Positions 41,861 to 52,912 are shown, counted from the stretch's first letter. The stretch: 64,000 nucleotides of DNA from a methane-oxidizing endosymbiont of Gigantopelta aegis (GCF_016097405.1 NZ_JAEHGD010000001.1:1423693-1487692); one strand, 5' to 3'. A program made the numbers and translations. Notes: generated from the sequence alone by a model not told the origin.

Positions 41861-44785
41861 TTAATCCTCATCATTGAATTGCTTGATTGAAATTGCCCCG
41901 ATGGGCTGTTTGATTCCTTGTGCGTAGTAAATGGCAAAAGGATGTGGTTGTGCCTCGACTTTTTTCAGGTCAAATGGCGTGTAACTTAAATAAACGGGTT
42001 TTTCCGGGTCTCTGGCTTCGTTTATCAACACCTTGTCGTTATAGGATTTTTTAACACCATCCACGATGTTGTGATGTTTTTTAGCCATAAAGGACAATAA
42101 ATTTTGTTTACTGTCACCATAGCCACAAATTTCATCAACGGGTGCGGTAAGTTCTCCAGGCTCTTGTACCGCATATTGATCAAGAAAGTTTTTGTCTGAA
42201 AAGCCCTTAACCTCACACACCGCCATCTGGACAAAGCGATTATCGCCCCGAAGAGAATGTTTTTTGATTTTGACAGGTGACTCTTTCTTCAGCCTGATCC
42301 GCACCGGATCCATTAACTTGCTTTCCAGCACTTGAACACTGGTTTTGAGCGATTGAATAAAATCCTGCTCAATGGCTTTAAGGCTGGTCTTATCACCATA
42401 AAACTGTCGATAAAGGTCATATAATTTGGTCAATGTAACCTCTTCGTTATTGTCCAGTTTGTCCTGCAAGAATTCATTCCAAGCCTTTGCGCTTTGCAAA
42501 CTATGCAAACGATTTAGAAACCGCGCACAAGCACTTTGCTGTTTACCGCTTTGCGCCAGACTATTGGGTATGGCAATGGTGTACTGGCAGACTTCTGTAT
42601 GTTCCGCAAAGCGGTTTAACCGTCCCATGCGTTGCAGCCAGTTTTCCGCATGGGTAAATTCACTGATCATATTGCGGCAACTGATATTCAAGGCCGCCTG
42701 AACGATTGGACCGCTGCGTAGCAAGTCATATTGCCATTGGCCTTGCTGACCAAACTGCTCTATCGTTTTTTGAAATAAGGTTTTCTTGTCGCTATTGGTG
42801 AATTTTGAATGCAGTAATAGCGCATTTTCCTGTTGCTGATTATGAATAAAGCTCAGCTGTGCTGTTGTTGCGGTATTACTGATGACGAAGGTTTGCGCCG
42901 GTTGCTTCCGGTAGAGAGAATTGGATTCATCTTTTGTTTTTTCTTCAAAAGACTCAAATACAATTTTATATCGGCTTTGGTTAAAGCTGGGAACTGAAAC
43001 TATATCTTCATTCTGAATATCCAAGAACTCACGCACAAAGTAATAATTTGGCGTGGCTGAAACCAGCAGCGCTTTTCCTTGTTCATATTGTAATGCCTTG
43101 CATTTGACTAGTTCTGCAAACAACAGATTAAATGCGGGCATGTTGATGTATTCATGAAATTCATCGAATACGATATGCGCCGTCATAAAATCCACCAGAT
43201 TAGTGACCTGACGGTGGGTAATTATGGCATTGGTTAGCTGGTCTATCGTGGTAATTACAATATCCCCGGTAAAAAAATCCTTTTCGTCCGTTTCCTGCTC
43301 TTTTCCGCTGACTTTCTGGAGCTTGAACTCCCCGGTAAAAATTTCAATCGTACTGTCTGGCAAATATTCTGATTGCATTAAGTCATGATACAAGCCCTGA
43401 CAAACCTGTACCCGTGGACAAATCCATAAAATCCGTTGTACATCCGTATTTAACGCCCATTCCAAAGCAATCTTGGTTTTACCGCATCCTGCCGGGCCTT
43501 GTAGCACTTTAACATTACTCTCGTCTGCAATCGTTTCCGCAAGTTTCCGTGCTGCAATGGCTTGTTGCTTGTTTCGTTCACTATCGGCATTGGGCATCTG
43601 TTTAAATTGTTGTAAACATTGCTCGATCTGGCGGGACAAATCCGTTTTTTGTTCCAGTTTATCCACCATTAACTGTTCCAGTGTTTTTTCCTCCAAATGC
43701 TGGGCTAATTCTTCTGCCGATAAAGCAGAAACCAATCGGTCGGCTGTAATGATAGCAGTTCTCGCCAGATTGTTTTTGGCATTTTTCAGGATATTGGTTT
43801 TGTAATCAGCAACCTTCTCACGGGAGGAATAAATTTTGTATTCTGGCAAAAAATAACGTTCCAGATCATCAACGGCATCGGCTGAAATTTCATCCTTGGG
43901 TAAGGTAATTTCCAGCCGGTCATCCTGTAGATACTGACTGGCAAGATAATTGACTCGCTTGAGTATTGTTTGCATGGTTTTACAAACATCATTCAATGCC
44001 TGTTCACCAATATTGTTTTTGAGCTGATCGTAAAATGTAATCAGTTTTTTATGATCATTTTTTGGGTTTCTAAGCGGCTTGGCATGATGCCAGTAAATCA
44101 CATGAGCAACCCTTTCCAGACTTTCCTTGTTGCCGCAGTCATCCTGATTCAATAATTGAAACAACAATAATGAAACTTCATTGTGGGTAGGATGTTTTTC
44201 AAACGAAAATTTACCCGTTTTCTTATCAATATGTTGTCCTTCTTCAGGGATTTCATCTGGACATGTTTTCTTTTTCAATTCATTTGCTAGCCAATCCTGA
44301 AAACCAGGCTCTACTTTTCCGGAGTCGTGCATACACCCTGCGATACAGGCTGCTTTTGCCAGTTTATCATCATTCACTAATTGTTTAACGAGCTGATAAG
44401 CCAAAAAACCAACCGCAAATAAATGTTGATATAAAGGTTGGCGTTTTGTATTGGCGAGAATCTTATCCGTTTTAAACTGGGATTCATCCATTATTAACTC
44501 CTCTTCAGTGTAATTAACGGGGACATAGCCCCAATCGTTGAATTTTTCTTTATTCCCCACCACCCACAACAATTCACTACGGCTGCGGCTCCTGATCCAA
44601 TGACAAGAAACGGCGGTATTTTTGGTTGCTGACTTGCGTAACAGTTTTTTTACCGCCTGCAAGCCTTCTTCGGTGATGACAGTTTGCCAGGTGCGGCTGC
44701 CGATGCGGTTGGCGAAGGCGTCCAGTACCCTGCGGGTGCGGTTCAGGGCTTTTTTCTCGCATTCGGAGACGAAGGTGACCATCAT
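41861..44785 (-). CDS. cas2-3: Cas2-3 fusion: Cas2 domain, HD nuclease, helicase
   Basis: 974 residues. N-terminal ~100 residues are Cas2-like as in type I-F ([21 protein letters not shown], ending before [12 protein letters not shown]). The HD nuclease follows ([32 protein letters not shown]). The helicase has Walker [10 protein letters not shown], the DEFH box [10 protein letters not shown], motif [12 protein letters not shown] and motif [11 protein letters not shown]. It shreds target DNA after Cascade recruits it and joins Cas1 for spacer capture. It is separated from cas1 by an oppositely oriented vapBC pair, so it probably needs its own promoter near 44786-44868. Confidence 0.95.
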   Translation of the reverse strand: MMVTFVSECEKKALNRTRRVLDAFANRIGSRTWQTVITEEGLQAVKKLLRKSATKNTAVSCHWIRSRSRSELLWVVGNKEKFNDWGYVPVNYTEEELIMDESQFKTDKILANTKRQPLYQHLFAVGFLAYQLVKQLVNDDKLAKAACIAGCMHDSGKVEPGFQDWLANELKKKTCPDEIPEEGQHIDKKTGKFSFEKHPTHNEVSLLLFQLLNQDDCGNKESLERVAHVIYWHHAKPLRNPKNDHKKLITFYDQLKNNIGEQALNDVCKTMQTILKRVNYLASQYLQDDRLEITLPKDEISADAVDDLERYFLPEYKIYSSREKVADYKTNILKNAKNNLARTAIITADRLVSALSAEELAQHLEEKTLEQLMVDKLEQKTDLSRQIEQCLQQFKQMPNADSERNKQQAIAARKLAETIADESNVKVLQGPAGCGKTKIALEWALNTDVQRILWICPRVQVCQGLYHDLMQSEYLPDSTIEIFTGEFKLQKVSGKEQETDEKDFFTGDIVITTIDQLTNAIITHRQVTNLVDFMTAHIVFDEFHEYINMPAFNLLFAELVKCKALQYEQGKALLVSATPNYYFVREFLDIQNEDIVSVPSFNQSRYKIVFESFEEKTKDESNSLYRKQPAQTFVISNTATTAQLSFIHNQQQENALLLHSKFTNSDKKTLFQKTIEQFGQQGQWQYDLLRSGPIVQAALNISCRNMISEFTHAENWLQRMGRLNRFAEHTEVCQYTIAIPNSLAQSGKQQSACARFLNRLHSLQSAKAWNEFLQDKLDNNEEVTLTKLYDLYRQFYGDKTSLKAIEQDFIQSLKTSVQVLESKLMDPVRIRLKKESPVKIKKHSLRGDNRFVQMAVCEVKGFSDKNFLDQYAVQEPGELTAPVDEICGYGDSKQNLLSFMAKKHHNIVDGVKKSYNDKVLINEARDPEKPVYLSYTPFDLKKVEAQPHPFAIYYAQGIKQPIGAISIKQFNDED

Positions 44786-44868
44786 AAAATTATTCCAGGT
44801 GTATTTCGTTGAAAAGGCATCAAATCAGATGCATAATGATGCTTATTTTTTATGTAATGGTAACCAAT

Positions 44869-45066
44869 ATGCGCACCACAATAAATATTGATGATGACTT
44901 GTATCAACACGCTGTTCAGCTAACCGGAAAAAAGGAAAAAACGGCATTGGTCCGAGAAGCATTGAAAGCACTGATTGAAAGAGAAAGTGCCAAACGATTG
45001 GCAAAACTGGCTGGTAGCGAGCCGCAACTGGAGAATATCCCTCGGCGACGAGCTGTAAACGAATGA
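44869..45066 (+). CDS. vapB: VapB-type antitoxin
   Basis: 65 residues from ATG 44869. MRTTINIDDDLYQHAVQLTG is a ribbon-helix-helix start as in VapB antitoxins; the middle is TALVREALKALIERES and the tail is basic (IPRRRAVNE), fit for toxin binding. It is divergent from cas2-3 (83 bp between starts), so a VapB-controlled promoter could also touch cas2-3. The last 4 bp overlap the vapC start. The antitoxin is intact though its toxin is not. Confidence 0.85.
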   Translation: MRTTINIDDDLYQHAVQLTGKKEKTALVREALKALIERESAKRLAKLAGSEPQLENIPRRRAVNE

Positions 45067-45424
45067 TTCTGGTCGATACTTCGGTCTGGGTTGATTTTTT
45101 ACGCGCAGGAGATTTGCACGTTTCCCATTTGCTGGAAGCCTCTTCTGTGTGTATGCATCCGATGGTGATCGGTGAACTGGCAACCTGAAAAACCGCGAGC
45201 AACTCATGGCGTTATGGCGAAATTTGCCAAAAGCAATAGAAGCCTCCCATGATGAGGTTCTGTATTTTCTTGAATGCAATGCCTTGTCAGGTAAAGGAAT
45301 TGGTTTTATTGATCTGCATTTATTGGCCTCAACCGCTTTAACAGAATCCGCTTTTTTGTGGACACGAGACAAACGATTGCAGCAGATTGCGAGTGCATTA
45401 AACATCGCTTATTCTCCCTCCTGA
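45063..45424 (+). pseudogene. vapC: VapC-type PIN toxin with a probable 7-bp deletion
   Basis: ATG 45063 reads MILVDTSVWVDFLRAGD (PIN first Asp), then PMVIGELAT and stops at TGA. In another frame it continues NLKNREQLMALWRNLPK to GKGIGFIDLHLLASTA and LWTRDKRLQQ (the remaining PIN acidic residues), ending at 45424. Family members read GELACGNLRNRE here, so TGTGGCA seems lost between two GGCA copies, a typical slippage deletion and not a homopolymer error. The end overlaps the end of cas1. Confidence 0.88.
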
Positions 45425-46371
45425 ACTTTGTCCCAGTTTTGTAATGCGGTCTCCTTCACGCATTCAAACATGAAATCCAGCGCCTTGTGTTGGGTGAATT
45501 TTTGCAGGATTTGCTGGCGAAATTCCTGTTCGCTCATTTTTTCTTTGGCACAGATAAAGGCCCAGGGCAGGATGATGGCATCTTTGATTAAATCGGCGAC
45601 ATCGAACACTAACGCGCCGCGTCTGGTTTTACCATGCATGACGGCGAATCCATGCGGAATCCCTAATACCCAGAGTGTCGTCGCACCCAGCCCATAGGCC
45701 AGATAGTTACCGTGATTCAAAAATGCATTGGCGTCATCTGTGCTGTCAAAATTACGGACAAAATCGCCAGTTTGAGTACGCGAAACGGCGATTTTGTAAA
45801 GGCGTTTGGTCAGTTGCGCTTCGGTCAGTAACAATTGGGTGACGTTGGGTATTTGATCAATTTTTTCGGCAAAGCCAGCTAATGCCTTGTCAATGTCGTC
45901 GTTATCAACTGCAAACCCTTCTAGTTGCAAGTCCTTGTCTTTTGACCAAGTATGGCGGATAAATTGAATGCGTTGTTGTTGAAACTGTTTGGCAACGGTT
46001 AAGCGCTTTTGTTCTTCAAACCAGAAGGCCAGCCAGCCTTGTACATATTCAGTGGGACGGTATTCGCTTTGTGGTGTCAACCATTCAATTTCATTCCCCA
46101 TCAGTAAAGGCGTACCACCGCCACCACAAAAGCCAATCAAAACACCGGCGGATGCCAGCATTCTGACCGCAGCCTGAGTGATGGATGTGCCGGTTCCCAG
46201 TAACAGTACGGTGGTATTGGCGATGGGGATATTCCAGTACTGTTTTTCTTCCTGGGCTTCGGTCAGATAGAGAACGCGGCCGTCTTTTTGCATCACTCGG
46301 CATTTTTCCAGGTAGTAGATGTTGGCGCGTTTGGAATGAAGGATGGCTTTTAAATCGGTGAGTTGTTCCAT
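45409..46371 (-). CDS. cas1: Cas1 integrase, type I-F
   Basis: 320 residues, typical of Cas1f. Starts LKAILHSKRANIYYLEKCRV; metal-site context is seen in LLTEAQLTKRLYKIAVSR (Glu), IPHGFAVMHGKTRRG (His) and ALVFDVADLIKDAII (Asp). With the Cas2 part of Cas2-3 it integrates new spacers at the leader end. First cas gene; 64 bp upstream lies a 529-bp MITE, so the element may have replaced or altered its promoter. Confidence 0.95.
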   Translation of the reverse strand: MEQLTDLKAILHSKRANIYYLEKCRVMQKDGRVLYLTEAQEEKQYWNIPIANTTVLLLGTGTSITQAAVRMLASAGVLIGFCGGGGTPLLMGNEIEWLTPQSEYRPTEYVQGWLAFWFEEQKRLTVAKQFQQQRIQFIRHTWSKDKDLQLEGFAVDNDDIDKALAGFAEKIDQIPNVTQLLLTEAQLTKRLYKIAVSRTQTGDFVRNFDSTDDANAFLNHGNYLAYGLGATTLWVLGIPHGFAVMHGKTRRGALVFDVADLIKDAIILPWAFICAKEKMSEQEFRQQILQKFTQHKALDFMFECVKETALQNWDKVQEGE

Positions 46372-46435
46372 ACGGGTAACGATGTTGAGATGATGAAGAC
46401 AACTGAATCATAGTTCAGTGGCTTGATATTACAAT

Positions 46436-46964
46436 CTGATGTTACGCGGTGGCTCTTTAATTTCATTTCCATGATTCGCCGTTCACCATTACCGAGAAAA
46501 AGCCATCTCTGGCCTCTATCTTTTATCGACACAGAGACCACAGAGCGCACAGAGTTATCCCCTGGTTCCCGCTGCTCTTGCGTGGGAATGAGGGAATCAC
46601 AATTGCACCTAGGCACTGACTGCTATTTATCCAGCACCTCAGAATACCTCGTCATTCATGGCGAGGAGGAAAAGGTGCAGTATTTTTCTTAAAGAAAACC
46701 TTGTCCTTCAGGACGAGGTGCTGGATAAATCGTACTCACGCAGGTAGCGAGGGTACGATAAAAGAGATCGCAGAGTTATCGTTTGTATCGTTTAATGCCC
46801 TTGAGTGGTCTGGATTCATGCTGTTATCAACGACTCTGTTGAAATATCTGTTGTTTATCCTTGCTGCACGGTTTCATTCTCTGTGCTCTCAGTGGTCTGA
46901 AGTGTCTATATGGGGTCCTACGCAGGAGTGTGGGAATGAGGGAAGAGTTACTGCGTAACATCAG
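46436..46964. mobile_element. MITE-like element, copy A, 529 bp
   Basis: Terminal inverted repeats CTGATGTTACGC with related inner bases (GGTGGCTCTT against AGTAACTCTT). A 7-bp duplication TTACAAT flanks it (46429-46435, 46965-46971). No credible gene inside. It holds internal inverted repeats, for example TTTATCCAGCACCTC and GAGGTGCTGGATAAA, and ACAGAGACCACAGAG facing CTCTCAGTGGTCTG, so the RNA or single strand would fold. A relative in reverse orientation lies at 56449-56969. It occupies most of the 46372-47053 gap between cas1 and the aminotransferase. Confidence 0.88.
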
Positions 46965-46999
46965 TTACAATCATCGTTGATGGTGGGGAGAGGAGGGTG

Positions 47000-47039
47000 G
47001 CCTCACACGTGATGGGCTAATGTCTTTAGCGTGTGAGGC
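47000..47039 (-). terminator. Hairpin after the aminotransferase gene
   Basis: Perfect 10-bp stem GCCTCACACG / CGTGTGAGGC with a 20-nt loop, 14 bp past the aminotransferase stop. No T-run, so the call as terminator is tentative. Confidence 0.5.
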
Positions 47040-47053
47040 TGGTTTAGGGGGGC

Positions 47054-48235
47054 TTAAAGTGCTTGTTTGATGCGATCTAGCGCGTTGCTTAAGTTTTCCA
47101 TGCTGGTTGCGATGGAGATACGAATATGGCCTGGGCAGCCGAAGGCCGTGCCGGGCACCAGGGCGACGCCGGCTTTTTCGATTAAATATTCGGCAAAGTC
47201 CAGGTCTGAATCGATACCGCTGAGTTTTTCCAAGGCTTTTTGGATATTCGGAAAAACATAAAAGGTGCCGTCGGTAGCCATGCAGTCGATACCATCAATT
47301 TTATTCAGTTCTTCAACGACAAAATCATGGCGTTTTTTAAATTCCAGCATCATATCATCAATACAGCTTTGATCGCCTGTTATGGCAGCTTCTGCAGCAA
47401 CCTGTGAAATTGATGTGGGGTTGGATGTGCTTTGTGACTGGATTTTACGCATGGCGGCGATAATTTCAACGGGGCCACCGGCATAACCGATACGCCAGCC
47501 TGTCATGGAGTAGGCTTTGGAGACGCCATTTAACACCATGGTGCGTGGATAAAGATCGGGACAAGCATTGAGAATATTCACAAAGCTGCCTTTTTGCCAC
47601 AAGATGTGTTCATACATATCGTCGGTTGCAATCACGATATCGGGGTAGTCCAGTAGCACTTCGGCCAGTGCTTTCAGTTCGTCCAGGCTGTAGGCGACGC
47701 CGGTAGGGTTTGACGGGCTGTTAATAACCATCAGCCGGGTTTTATCGGTAATCGCATTGCGTAGCTGCTCTGGACTGATTTTAAAGTGTTGCGCCTGAGT
47801 GGTTTCAACGATGACCGGTGTGGCTTCCGCCAGTAAGACCATGTCGGGATAAGAGACCCAGTAAGGTGCTGGAATGATGACTTCATCGCCTGGGTTTAAC
47901 AAGGCTTGAGCCAGATTGTAAAAACTTTGTTTACCGCCGCAGGATACCAAAATTTGATTAAGCTGATAATCAAAACCATTGTCGCGTTTGAATTTGTCGA
48001 TAATGGCTTGTTTAAGACTTGGAATACCATCGACAGCGGTATATTTGGTAAAGCCTTTGTTTAATGCGTCGATAGCGGCAGCTTTGATATGATCGGGGGT
48101 GTCGAAGTCGGGTTCACCTGCACCGAGTCCGATAATGTCCTTTCCTGCCGCACGCATTTCCGCGGCTCGGGCGGTAATGGCTAACGTTGGGGAAGGTTTA
48201 ACCGCTTTGACTCTGTTTGAAAGTTGAATGGTCAT
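47054..48235 (-). CDS. Class I aspartate-type aminotransferase
   Basis: 393 residues. Fold-type I PLP enzyme: AGEPDFDTPDHI near the N terminus, SPSNPTGVAYS, ATDDMYEHILW, and the PLP lysine in NGVSKAYSMTGWRIGY. The late segment LVPGTAFGCPGHIRIS holds the substrate-carboxylate Arg. Length and motifs fit the aspC/aatA subgroup (Iγ) that moves amino groups between aspartate and 2-oxoglutarate; some relatives also use prephenate. It is divergent from uvrB, with 86 bp between starts that hold TATAAT-like sequences. Confidence 0.93.
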   Translation of the reverse strand: MTIQLSNRVKAVKPSPTLAITARAAEMRAAGKDIIGLGAGEPDFDTPDHIKAAAIDALNKGFTKYTAVDGIPSLKQAIIDKFKRDNGFDYQLNQILVSCGGKQSFYNLAQALLNPGDEVIIPAPYWVSYPDMVLLAEATPVIVETTQAQHFKISPEQLRNAITDKTRLMVINSPSNPTGVAYSLDELKALAEVLLDYPDIVIATDDMYEHILWQKGSFVNILNACPDLYPRTMVLNGVSKAYSMTGWRIGYAGGPVEIIAAMRKIQSQSTSNPTSISQVAAEAAITGDQSCIDDMMLEFKKRHDFVVEELNKIDGIDCMATDGTFYVFPNIQKALEKLSGIDSDLDFAEYLIEKAGVALVPGTAFGCPGHIRISIATSMENLSNALDRIKQAL

Positions 48236-48321
48236 GATTCCTCAATCCAAAACATGTTAAATAACTCAATATTATAACGCGATGTTATATAATGCCCTAA
48301 TTTAAAAGGTTGTTTTTGTTC

Positions 48322-50328
48322 GTGAAAAAAGCATTTGAAATTCAGAGTCGTTATCAGCCTGCAGGTGATCAGCCGGAAGCCATCGCGCGCCTGGTCGAGG
48401 GGTTGGAAGATGGTGAATTGCATCAAACCTTGCTTGGTGTGACAGGTTCCGGGAAAACCTTCACCATGGCCAATGTGATTCAAAAGACGCAACGGCCGGC
48501 GATGATTCTGGCACCTAACAAGACATTGGCGGCACAGTTGTATGGGGAAATGAAGGAGTTTTTCCCAAAAAACAGTGTTGAATATTTTGTATCTTATTAT
48601 GATTATTATCAACCCGAAGCCTACGTGCCTGCGTCGGATACTTTTATCGACAAGGATGCCGCATTAAACGAACATATCGAGCAAATGCGATTGTCGGCGA
48701 CTAAAGCGTTAATTGAGCGGCGCGATACCATCGTGGTGGCGACGGTTTCGTCGATTTATGGGCTTGGTGAGCCGGCCTCTTATTTTAAAATGGTTTTACA
48801 TCTGGTACGGGGCGATATGATCAGTCAGCGCGATATTTTGCGGCGATTGGCGGAAATGCAATATACCCGCAACGATACCGATCTGCGGCGTGCGACCTAC
48901 CGGGTGCGCGGCGATGTGATTGATGTATTTCCGGCTGAATCTGAAGAACAGGCGCTCAGGATTGAATTGTTTGATGATGAAATTGAACGCTTGTCGATGT
49001 TTGATCCGTTGACTGGCGAAGTATTGTACAAACTGGCGCGTTTTACACTGTATCCCAAAACGCACTATGTCACACCACGTGAAAAGCTGCTCAGTGCGGT
49101 CGATGCGATCAAAGATGAGCTCAAGCAACGCCTGGAACAATTACGCGACTTGAACAAGCTGGTTGAAGCGCAGCGCCTGGAGCAACGTACCCTGTTTGAT
49201 ATCGAAATGATTTTGGAGGTAGGGTATTGCTCTGGGATCGAAAACTATTCGCGTTATTTATCGGGGCGAGGGCCGGGCGAGTCACCACCGACCATGTTTG
49301 ATTATTTACCCGATGATGCGTTGGTATTTATTGATGAAAGCCATGTCACCATTCCGCAAATCGGCGCCATGTATAAAGGGGATCGCTCGCGTAAGGAAAC
49401 ATTAGTGGAATACGGATTTCGGTTGCCATCGGCATTGGATAACCGGCCGCTGAAATTTGATGAATTTGAACAGAAGGCGGGGCAGCGTATTTATGTTTCG
49501 GCGACGCCCGGCCCTTATGAAAAAGAGCATTCGGGTGTTTTTGTCGAGCAGGTCGTGCGACCGACCGGGTTGTTAGATCCTGTGATTGAAGTACGCCCGG
49601 CATCCACTCAGGTGGATGATTTGCTGTCCGAGATCCGTATCCGGGTTGAGCGTAAAGAACGGGTATTAGTGACCACGTTGACCAAAAGAATGTCGGAGGA
49701 CCTGACCGATTATTTGATGGAGCACGATGTCAAGGTACGCTATCTGCATTCCGATATTGATACGGTGGAGCGGGTGGAAATTATTCGTGACCTGCGTCTG
49801 GGGCAATTTGATGTGTTGGTCGGGATTAACTTATTGCGGGAAGGATTAGATATTCCAGAAGTTTCACTGGTAGCGATTTTGGATGCCGACAAGGAAGGTT
49901 TTTTGCGTTCTGTAGTGTCTTTGGTACAGACGATTGGTCGGGCCGCCCGTAATGTCAATGGCAAAGCTATTCTGTATGGCGATCGTATCACCGAATCTAT
50001 GCGGCAGGCGATCGAGGAGACAGAGCGACGACGGGAAAAACAAATTCAATTCAACAGGCAGCATGGTATCGAGCCTAAAACCGTGTTCAAGTTGGTCACC
50101 GATATTCTGGAAGTCGCGATTCCGGGGGCGGGTACGAAAGTGGCCAAAGTTGATAGCAAAGTTGCAGAAACCCTGGCTGATTACCATGCCTTGTCGCCGA
50201 AACAAGCGGCGAAGAAGTTAAAAAAATTGGAAGATCAGATGTATCAGGCGGCAAAGAACCTGGAGTTTGAAGAAGCTGCGCGTATTCGCGATGAGATTAA
50301 ATTATTGAAAAGTGAAATAGTTGTTTAA
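48322..50328 (+). CDS. uvrB: UvrABC excision repair subunit B
   Basis: 668 residues if started at GTG 48322 ([20 protein letters not shown]); the frame also opens at TTG 48310. AAAAGG lies 12-17 nt before the GTG. Walker A is [12 protein letters not shown]; the beta-hairpin segment [32 protein letters not shown], the helicase motif QTIGRAARN and the C-terminal UVR domain ([20 protein letters not shown]) are all present. UvrB loads on damaged DNA with UvrA and positions UvrC. No LexA box (CTGT-N8-ACAG) is seen upstream. Confidence 0.96.
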   Translation: MKKAFEIQSRYQPAGDQPEAIARLVEGLEDGELHQTLLGVTGSGKTFTMANVIQKTQRPAMILAPNKTLAAQLYGEMKEFFPKNSVEYFVSYYDYYQPEAYVPASDTFIDKDAALNEHIEQMRLSATKALIERRDTIVVATVSSIYGLGEPASYFKMVLHLVRGDMISQRDILRRLAEMQYTRNDTDLRRATYRVRGDVIDVFPAESEEQALRIELFDDEIERLSMFDPLTGEVLYKLARFTLYPKTHYVTPREKLLSAVDAIKDELKQRLEQLRDLNKLVEAQRLEQRTLFDIEMILEVGYCSGIENYSRYLSGRGPGESPPTMFDYLPDDALVFIDESHVTIPQIGAMYKGDRSRKETLVEYGFRLPSALDNRPLKFDEFEQKAGQRIYVSATPGPYEKEHSGVFVEQVVRPTGLLDPVIEVRPASTQVDDLLSEIRIRVERKERVLVTTLTKRMSEDLTDYLMEHDVKVRYLHSDIDTVERVEIIRDLRLGQFDVLVGINLLREGLDIPEVSLVAILDADKEGFLRSVVSLVQTIGRAARNVNGKAILYGDRITESMRQAIEETERRREKQIQFNRQHGIEPKTVFKLVTDILEVAIPGAGTKVAKVDSKVAETLADYHALSPKQAAKKLKKLEDQMYQAAKNLEFEEAARIRDEIKLLKSEIVV

Positions 50329-50338
50329 GGAGAAAAAC

Positions 50339-51034
50339 ATGAAAACGATTTTAATTACCGGGGCTAATCGCGGCATTGGTCTGGCTTTCAGTCAGTTTTA
50401 TGCGCAACAGGGTGACCAGGTTCTGGCCTGCTGCCGTCATCCTGAAGCGGCAACCGATTTGCAACAGTTGGCTGAAAAACATCCAACCATCCAGTGCTAT
50501 CAACTGGATGTATTGGATCGGCAAGGCATCGATGATCTCGCCGAAGACTTGGCCGATGTCACGGTTGATATTTTAATCGCTAATGCGGGAATTTATGGTG
50601 ATAAACCGGAACATCCGTTTGGAAAGCTGGATTATGAGGCATGGTTGAGAACATTGGAAACGAATGTATTGGGTGCGGTTAAAACAGCAGAAGCTTTTTT
50701 GCCACACTTAAAACACAGCAAAAAACCCATCATTGCCGCGATCAGTAGTCTGATGGGGAGTATCGCGGATAATGGCAGTGGCGGCAGCATTTGCTATCGT
50801 TCCAGTAAGGCGGCGTTGAATGCGGCGATGAAGAGTATTGCTATCGATTTAAAACCCGTCGGAATTGGTGTGCTTATTTTTCACCCGGGATGGGTGCAGA
50901 CCGATATGGGCGGGCCTAATGCATTGATTGATACAGCGACCAGTGTGAAGGGCATGATGGCAGAGATCAATCAATTCGATTTGTCTAAAACCGGGCAGTT
51001 TATCAAATATGATGGTACACCAATGCCTTGGTGA
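50339..51034 (+). CDS. Short-chain dehydrogenase/reductase
   Basis: 231 residues from ATG 50339, with AAGGAG upstream, 10 bp after uvrB. Cofactor motif ITGANRGIGLAFSQ (TGxxxGIG), NAG in LIANAGIYGD, and a catalytic Ser/Tyr/Lys set in ISSLMG and CYRSSKAALN. The length and NxLGAVKTAEAFLPHL region resemble the C-factor-like carbonyl reductase group. Substrate unknown. Probably co-transcribed with uvrB. Confidence 0.9.
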   Translation: MKTILITGANRGIGLAFSQFYAQQGDQVLACCRHPEAATDLQQLAEKHPTIQCYQLDVLDRQGIDDLAEDLADVTVDILIANAGIYGDKPEHPFGKLDYEAWLRTLETNVLGAVKTAEAFLPHLKHSKKPIIAAISSLMGSIADNGSGGSICYRSSKAALNAAMKSIAIDLKPVGIGVLIFHPGWVQTDMGGPNALIDTATSVKGMMAEINQFDLSKTGQFIKYDGTPMPW

Positions 51035-51114
51035 TTGATGTGAGGTTTATATAACCATTAAAGGCTAGCCCAGATGCTAGGGCAATTCTGGTTAGTGGAA
51101 GTTGCCAGGTTATG

Positions 51115-51162
51115 GGATTCGGCACGAGACGAGTGGAAAATCGCCCATCACCCGACAGCCTC
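51115..51162. repeat. Relic related to the small palindromic repeat at 58491
   Basis: Its reverse complement reads GGCTGTCGGG, then GATTTTCCACTCGTCTCG, GTGCCGAATCC. The repeat at 58491-58595 has GTTGTCGG and TTTTCCCACTCGTCTCG, TCACGAATTCC. The shared core differs by one base. It lies between the short-chain dehydrogenase and the end of the c-di-GMP gene. Confidence 0.45.
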
Positions 51163-52912
51163 TTACATGTTTGATGCGAAAATATAGCTTTCAAATTGTT
51201 CTAGAGACAACGGTTTACTAAAGTAATAGCCTTGAGCATAATCACAGTTTTCGACCAATAGCTTGAGCTGTTGTTCTCTTTCTACGCCGGTAGCAATAAC
51301 ACGAATTTTAAGACTATTAGCCAGGATTGAAATCCCGTTAATCATGGCGGTATCGGCGTTGTCTTGTGTCATTTTATGAATAAATGAGCGGTCGATTTTA
51401 ATATAATCGGCCGGCCGTTTTTTCAGGCAGGTTAAAGAAGAATAGCCGGTGCCAAATTTGTCCAGTGCGATTTTAATGCCTGCTTCCTGTAAGGCGAGGA
51501 TGTTGGCATGATAATGTTTGTTTTCTTCCAGAAATAAGGATTCGTTGACCTCGAAAATGATCCGGTCTGTAGAGATTTGTTTATCATTCAAAATCGTAAT
51601 CCATTCTTGGTGACAGTTGCTGGTATTGTATTGATGAACCGACTGGTTCAGTGAAATGGAGAGCCGTGGTAGGTTAATCTGAGACCAACGCTGAAAGTGT
51701 TCTGTAATTGTGGTGATGACCCAGGTGCCAATCTCCTTAATAATGCCGCTTTCTTCTGCAATCGATAAAAATTGCTCCAGTGGGATGTTACCGTGCTGTG
51801 GATCTTGCCAACGTAACAATGCTTCGGCAAAAACGACTTTGTGGCTATGGATATCGATTACCGGTTGATATTCTAGTCTGAATTCATTATTGCGTAAGGC
51901 TTTATGGATACGGTTGATAATGGTTTGTCGATGTAGGGTTTCTTGTTGCAACTCGGGCGTGAAAAAATAAAAATTATTGGGTGAATGAGTTTGTTTTTTA
52001 GCCTGATACATGGCTTTATCGGCATTTTTCAACAATTCGTCCAGGCTATCGCCATTATCGGGATAGACAGCGATGCCGATGCTGCCGGAAATGAAGATTT
52101 GTTGGTTTTCAAATAGTACCGGCTTGGAAAATTCAGTAAAAATCTTTTGTGCAATACGCTCGGCATCGCTGGCTTTTTCCAGTTCTGGCGCCAGGATGAC
52201 AAATTCATCTCCGCCCAAGCGCGCGATTGTATCGGATTCACGAGTCGCCAGTTTTAATTTGCGCGTTGTTTCTTTTAAAACGAAATCTCCGGCAGCATGG
52301 CCTAAATGGTCATTGATCCATTTGAATTTATTCAAATCCAGCAGCATAAGAGCTAAGCAGGATTGATTGCGATGTGCTAGTTTCAGTGCACTTTTCAGCC
52401 GGTCGGCGAGTAATATACGATTAGGAATTTGTGTTAATGGATCATAATTTGCCTGAAGTTTGATATTAGCCAATAGAGCCTGCTGGCTGCGAATATCGCG
52501 AATCACCGAAATCATTTGGCTGATATGGCCTGATTTATCGCGTAACACGGCTGTGGATTGCCAAACCGGGATGCTTGAATTTTGGCCGTGAAGCTCGGTC
52601 TGTCCCTGCCAGAAATAACGTTTTTGGAGGGAGTGTTCAGGGTTTTGCCAATCAAAGTCGGACTTTTCTGTCATTAACAGGCTGGCGGGCTGATATAAAA
52701 CAGCCGCAGGCGAAAAGTCTGTGAGTTGGGTAAAGCCTGGATTAACAGAAATGATACGGTTTTCTGCGTCACAAATAACTACGGCATCGGGGGTGTAGTC
52801 AAAATAGGACAGTTTTACCTGGTTGATTTGTTGAACTGTGTTAGGCGATTGCTTTTTTATCTTGCCCAATATTCGACAGATCATGCCGCGCTCGTTGAGC
52901 TCCGGTTTGATA

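Noticed and set aside
43473-43805. 110-codon plus-strand frame inside cas2-3
   Set aside because: It lies fully antisense to a well-supported helicase gene and has no recognisable motif.
46423-46958. Open frames of 85-89 codons inside the MITE, with counterparts at 56513-56934
   Set aside because: They lack ribosome sites, are not kept at equal length between the two copies, and are explained by the non-coding repeat.
48236-48321. LexA-type SOS box upstream of uvrB
   Set aside because: No CTGT-N8-ACAG or close variant is seen in the aminotransferase-uvrB gap.
51003-51194. 63-codon frame after the short-chain dehydrogenase
   Set aside because: It overlaps the repeat relic and both neighbouring gene ends, with no ribosome site.
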